64,000 bases of DNA from Hirsutella rhossiliensis (taxonomy: Eukaryota; Ascomycota; Sordariomycetes; Hypocreales; Ophiocordycipitaceae), in the NCBI RefSeq assembly GCF_020360975.1, contig NW_025408667.1, forward strand, positions 9,548,001 through 9,612,000, given 5' to 3'. Positions 60,421 to 64,000 of the stretch are shown here, in pieces; the stretch's first letter is position 1; every line of letters begins with the position of its first letter. The notes under the pieces were generated by a model, which was not told where the DNA came from, did no database searches, and worked only from the letters and a program-made list of their open reading frames with translations. Both the position numbers and the translations under genes were made by a program.

Positions 60421-61940
60421 CTAGGCCTTATTGCCCTTTCCCCCTGCGACCTTGGCCTTGACATTGTTGCCCTGGGGCCCTGGGGCCTTGTTCTTACCCC
60501 CTGGGCCCTTGGCCTTACCCCCTGGGCCTTGTTGTCCTTGGCTCCCTGGGCCTTTGGCCTTACCCCCTGGGCCCTTGGCCTTACCCCCTAGGCCTTGTTG
60601 TCCTTGGCTCCCTGGGCTTTTGGCCTTACCCCCTGGGCCCTTGGCCTTACCCCCTGGGCCTTGTTGTCCTTTGCCACCTGGGCCCTTGTTGTCCTTAGAC
60701 TTGCTGCCGTTGTCTTGGGCGTTGGCGTTGGCGTTGTTACCGTTGGCGTTGTTGCCGTTTGCGTTTTTGCCATTGCCGGCGACCCCATTCTGCTTTCTCA
60801 GCTGCTGTAAAGTCTCCCCCAATGCAATTTTATTCTTCTTCTGTTCCTCGGCAATTTTCCCCGTGTCCGGCACACCAGCTCTATTCTCAAGACTGTTCTT
60901 GTTTCCTGCATTGTTGGCTCTCCTGGCCTGGCGTCTTTTAGGGCCCTGGGCCTTGTTGGCCTGGGATTTTCTGGCGTTGTTGCTGTTGCCTTTCTTGCCG
61001 TTGCCGTCGTTGCCATTGCCGTTGCCGCTGGCGTTGGCGTTGCCTTTCTTTCCATTTCCTTTGCCTTTGGCGTTGGCGTTGGCGTTGCCGTTGTTGCCGT
61101 TGCCGCCGTTGCCATTGTTGCCCTTATCGACCTGCCGCACTGTGAAGCAACCGCCAAACTCTCCAGCCGGATTGCCATTTCCGAGGCGTATAAGACACTG
61201 GTCTCGTTGAGGTCCTAGAAATGTAAGGAGAAACTCTTCGTTGCTTGTAAAGAGCAGAGCCTCACCTGCTTGGCAGTTTAGATCTTCGGGCATCTTTAAC
61301 TCGATTTCATGTTCTTTGACGGCCTCATTTAAGAATCCCGTAACTCCATCTACGTTTTTTGTGACTTGAACGTCCTTTAGTTATTATTAGTTTTGCGCTC
61401 GATCGATTAATGTTTATATCCGTGCTTCTTACCACGTCAAATGCCCCAACGCCATCAAGGTCCATAGTGGCTTTGAACGGGCCGCCACCGTCTTGATTGA
61501 TTTGGAGAAGGTTGACAGTGCACGTTCCCCCACTTTTAACCTCGGTGACGTCGCCATTGTCCGAAGCCTGTAGCAGATTTGACCCCATATCGATAAATTC
61601 TAGGCTTGTGCGTCCACATTTATTAGTGACCTTATTTTCAGCTTCTTCTTTGACCAAAATTGAGGAGTCTAGCTGCAAGATTGGTTCACTGATTAAGGGC
61701 TCGTCGGATTTACTGTCTCCGGCCTTCGTGGAGGCGGCGAGTGACCGGATTTCATCCATATCCTTGTTCCCTGAGAAATATTTAGCAATCTATTCCTCAA
61801 ATATTAGGCTGGGAATAATACGTCCAAACCCAAAACTGGTTGGAGAGCCCTTTATCCCATTAGCTTCCTGTATTAATGAGTGGCATGAAGCCCAGGCGAA
61901 GAAGGAGAGGGCAATAACAAAAGAACGGAGAGAAAGCATT
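60421..61940 (-). CDS. Egh16-like secreted protein (MAS3/GAS1 type) with Gly/Asn-rich repetitive tail
   Basis: Four exons on the minus strand: 61,940-61,822, 61,770-61,433, 61,374-61,266 and 61,214-60,421. Introns of 51, 58 and 51 bp all have GT...AG ends; the second has donor GTAAGA and branch ACTAAT. The spliced frame carries family marks: a hydrophobic leader then CHSLIQEANG, later NKCGRT, LLQINQDGGGPF (typically HQVN-DGAGPY), DVQVTKNV, and GEFGGCFTV (typically GPFGGC-AVQ). Known members are secreted proteins of plant- or insect-associated fungi, some expressed in appressoria. After GGCFTVRQ comes an added tail of about 240 residues rich in Gly, Asn, Lys and Ala, ending in PGGKAKGPGGK repeats. 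The ATG at 61,940 is one base out of frame with the leader because of an A5 run (61,919-61,923, T5 on the coding strand). Either an upstream exon exists, or this is a sequencing error or a real frameshift. Confidence 0.85.
60483..60680 (-). repeat. 66-bp coding tandem repeats in the Egh16-like tail
   Basis: Two full units (60,528-60,593 and 60,594-60,659) and partial units on both sides encode 22-residue repeats of QQGPGGKAKGPGGKAKSPGS type. Units differ by few bases, so the array is young or homogenised. The opposite strand is also open over this array, a side effect of the repeat. Confidence 0.9.
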
Positions 61941-62073
61941 GCGAATAAAGTATAATGTTATCAAAAGTGCCTGCACTGTTGGTACTGAAAGGTGGACGGA
62001 AGACTTAATAGATCGCTAGGACCTGAAAAGGAGAGATTAAACGCTGGAGGTAGAGCACGATGTGGATTTTGAG

Positions 62074-62106
62074 GACGACCAAGAGACGACCAAGAGACGA
62101 CCAAGA
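62074..62106. repeat. 11-bp tandem repeat, three units
   Basis: Unit GACGACCAAGA repeated three times, followed by a partial unit. It lies about 130 bp upstream of the Egh16-like start codon (minus strand), in its presumed promoter. Confidence 0.9.
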
Positions 62107-62324
62107 GACGACACGGGCATGCTTAAATACTTACATGGACCGATAGACGCAGAACTCTCCTCATTGCCAAGTATCAGAACGGATCAACTGCTACGCTACT
62201 CGTCGCGTGTGTGGGTGGGTGGCAGCGTGAAATGTCGTCCACAGGGGTTGCGTTTCGCGCCATGATGTGAAGATGTCGGTCTATCAGGCATAGTGCTGGA
62301 ATCTCAAGGCTGCCCACCATCTTT

Positions 62325-62447
62325 CCCTGCGCCCTACCTTCCACATCGAGTACATTAAATGAGTGAGCCCATACGATCAAACTACGCGTTGAAATTTACC
62401 AGCCTAATGGATTTCGTTGCCCTGCGTCCTACCTTATGCATCGAGTA
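62325..62447. repeat. Imperfect 28-bp direct repeat
   Basis: CCCTGCGCCCTACCTT...CATCGAGTA at 62,325-62,352 and CCCTGCGTCCTACCTT...CATCGAGTA at 62,420-62,447, 95 bp apart. They differ at a few positions. Function unknown. Confidence 0.75.
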
Positions 62448-64000
62448 GGCTGAAGTACGGGTCAACGATATAGTCGATTTTAAGTACCCATTTAACGATA
62501 GCCACTGCGAAGAGCCTCCAGCCTCGGCTCAGCATCATCAAGCCTATCTCTGTTCTAGATGGGATGACGCCTTGCATCAACAAGGGCGTTGCGCTTAACA
62601 GCTAACGGATCCGCCGTATTAACCACACTGCCTTGACCGAATGGCATCTTCCCATAACCTGTAGGAAAAGGGGACGTTCGATATATGGTACATGTTTCGA
62701 CTTGGCCTATTAGGAAGTGGCAGGGAGACCCATGGCTTTCAGTCAATTCCCTTACTGCAGGTCTGGAGCGGTTTTAACAGCTGGGTGCCCGCGGCAGGCG
62801 AAAGCCAGGTTCCAGCGGGTCCCCCTGGGGAAATTGAATTGCAGGTATACAATGTTCACTCACGGGCTGGATATTCAGACGTCAGGCCCGTTGTCTTGGC
62901 AACTCAACGGGTGTTCGAAGTATCCAAGTGACAAGATTTAGTAAAAAAGGGTCGGTGCCATGCTGCATGTAGCATAATGCGGCTCGGCGAAGCGGATCAA
63001 TAGGCCTTGGTCATTGCCGATACGGCCCAATCTTACCAATTCAAGGCAAATGCATTGTCCACTCAAACAGTAGGCGTTGAATATGCACCTTTGGTGGGAT
63101 GCTTGGGGATAACAACCTGAGTCGCAAGGGGCCAGCCATCCGGAGAGGTTAACTGTTGTCTCAGTAATAACGGGTAAGTTTGATCCGCCGACGCGTTGGA
63201 GTGGGAGACCTGATGGGGAAGGTTGGTATGCAGTCAAGCCGACCCTCTCCCCCTCCCCTAAGCCGAGCGTTGGTTTGTGAGCTTGGCATAGCAAGCCGGC
63301 AGATGTGGAAGGCGTCAGCGGGATCGCCGCTAGAGGTGACAGAGAGGCTGTGTATCTAACTCTATCGAACCCTGGGGGAGGGGGTGCGAGTAGCAGGGAG
63401 CCTTACTCTATGTATAGTGAATCGGATGAAACACAGGTAAACATTGATCCCTGCAACGGAATCGAGTTGCAAATCAAGTCGAGGCTTGAGATAGTTGTCA
63501 AATGCAGCGGGATAGGGTATGAATTGAACCCCTGGATTCACGTTTTGCTCTCAAAGTGTATCGAGAATGCCTCACGCCTACTAGAGACGCTAGCTATTTC
63601 AAACACGCTTTCTACAACCTTCGTCTCGTTACCTAGTCGTCTTTTCTTGTTTTGATGAGAGATTCAGTCCTTGCTTACCCTGGCAAGAGGCAGACCAGGA
63701 TCAACTCGCCCTTCAACATGCGAATTAGCCACGCCATCTTCTTAGAGTCTCAAAGATCCGGGAGACGAGCTACAAAGCCCTCTTCTGTGCGATTTTCGAG
63801 CTAACAAGCAACCGATGGCCTTGTGTCTTAATTTATGACTCATAGTGTTTGAACGTGATTGGGAATTGTACGGCGAGACCGATTGCACGGCCAAGTCGAT
63901 TAGTTCCTTCAAGCCCTTTCCTCCTCGATCCACTCGCTACCAAATTTCATCAGGGCTCTTCACCATTTCCAACACGGGGCCTACAGGAGCCATTCTCTTT

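Larger units (their letters stand above)
61941..64000. other. Ordinary-composition DNA without a gene I can name
   Basis: CA/TG are at normal levels here. Short open frames exist, including 118 codons at 62,938-63,294 (minus; cysteine-bearing middle, SGWLAPCDSGCYPQ) and 116 codons at 63,305-63,655 (plus), but none has a domain that I recognise or clear start context. They may be chance or pieces of decayed genes. The first few hundred bases should contain the promoter of the Egh16-like gene. Confidence 0.4.

Noticed and set aside
60431..61210. 259-codon plus-strand open frame opposite the Egh16-like exon
   Set aside because: It is the mirror of the GC-rich, repetitive coding tail (Leu/Pro-rich translation), without a domain. 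The minus strand carries the introns and family motifs.
61497..61955. 152-codon plus-strand open frame
   Set aside because: Antisense to exons 1 and 2 of the Egh16-like gene; no recognisable protein.
62938..63655. Small secreted or cysteine-rich gene candidates (118 and 116 codons)
   Set aside because: No signal peptide, conserved motif, or supporting start or splice context was seen; kept only as unresolved DNA.

Overview
The window looks like filamentous ascomycete (Pezizomycotina) DNA. It has two compartments. Positions 1 to about 60,400 are an AT-rich, gene-free block in which the dinucleotides CA and TG have almost vanished and TA is in excess, the footprint of repeat-induced point mutation (RIP, CpA to TpA). 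Positions about 60,420 to 64,000 have ordinary base composition and hold one recognisable gene, with three short fungal-type introns.

The RIP block is a nest of dead LTR retrotransposons. From left to right: a minus-strand Gypsy remnant split by a 697-bp solo LTR; a 12.4-kb Copia element ('Copia-I', + strand, 8,101-20,453) whose RNase H domain is split by a complete second Copia ('Copia-II', copy N1, 12,881-19,185, minus); a second minus-strand Gypsy; a 405-bp unit with inverted ends; a roughly 705-bp LTR-like repeat (R2); a plus-strand Gypsy RNase H-integrase remnant; then five further Copia-II copies. D (minus) and E (plus) form a large inverted pair around a piece of R2. F is an old 3' fragment. 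B (45,955-52,431) is inserted in F. C (53,054-59,248) is inserted in the 3' LTR of F. Several insertions have exact 5-bp target-site duplications, so the order of events can be read.

The most unusual object is copy B. It has the Copia-II body and primer-binding site but is bounded by 73-bp LTRs unrelated in their core to the 415-485-bp LTRs of its relatives. Its 3' end holds two short, largely RIP-free modules resembling miniature non-autonomous LTR elements (TRIM-like), arranged around a head-to-head pair of ordinary LTRs. This suggests that short non-autonomous elements share, and recombine with, the Copia-II replication machinery.

The one host gene (60,421-61,940, minus) encodes a secreted protein of the Egh16-like family (known for appressorium-associated members MAS3/GAS1), with an added Gly/Asn/Lys-rich repetitive tail. 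It lies directly against the RIP boundary and shows a one-base frame problem in the signal-peptide exon. No intact transposon ORF, rRNA, complete tRNA or CRISPR array was seen. All reading was by eye: percentages of identity were not computed, and boundaries without a stated target-site duplication are approximate.
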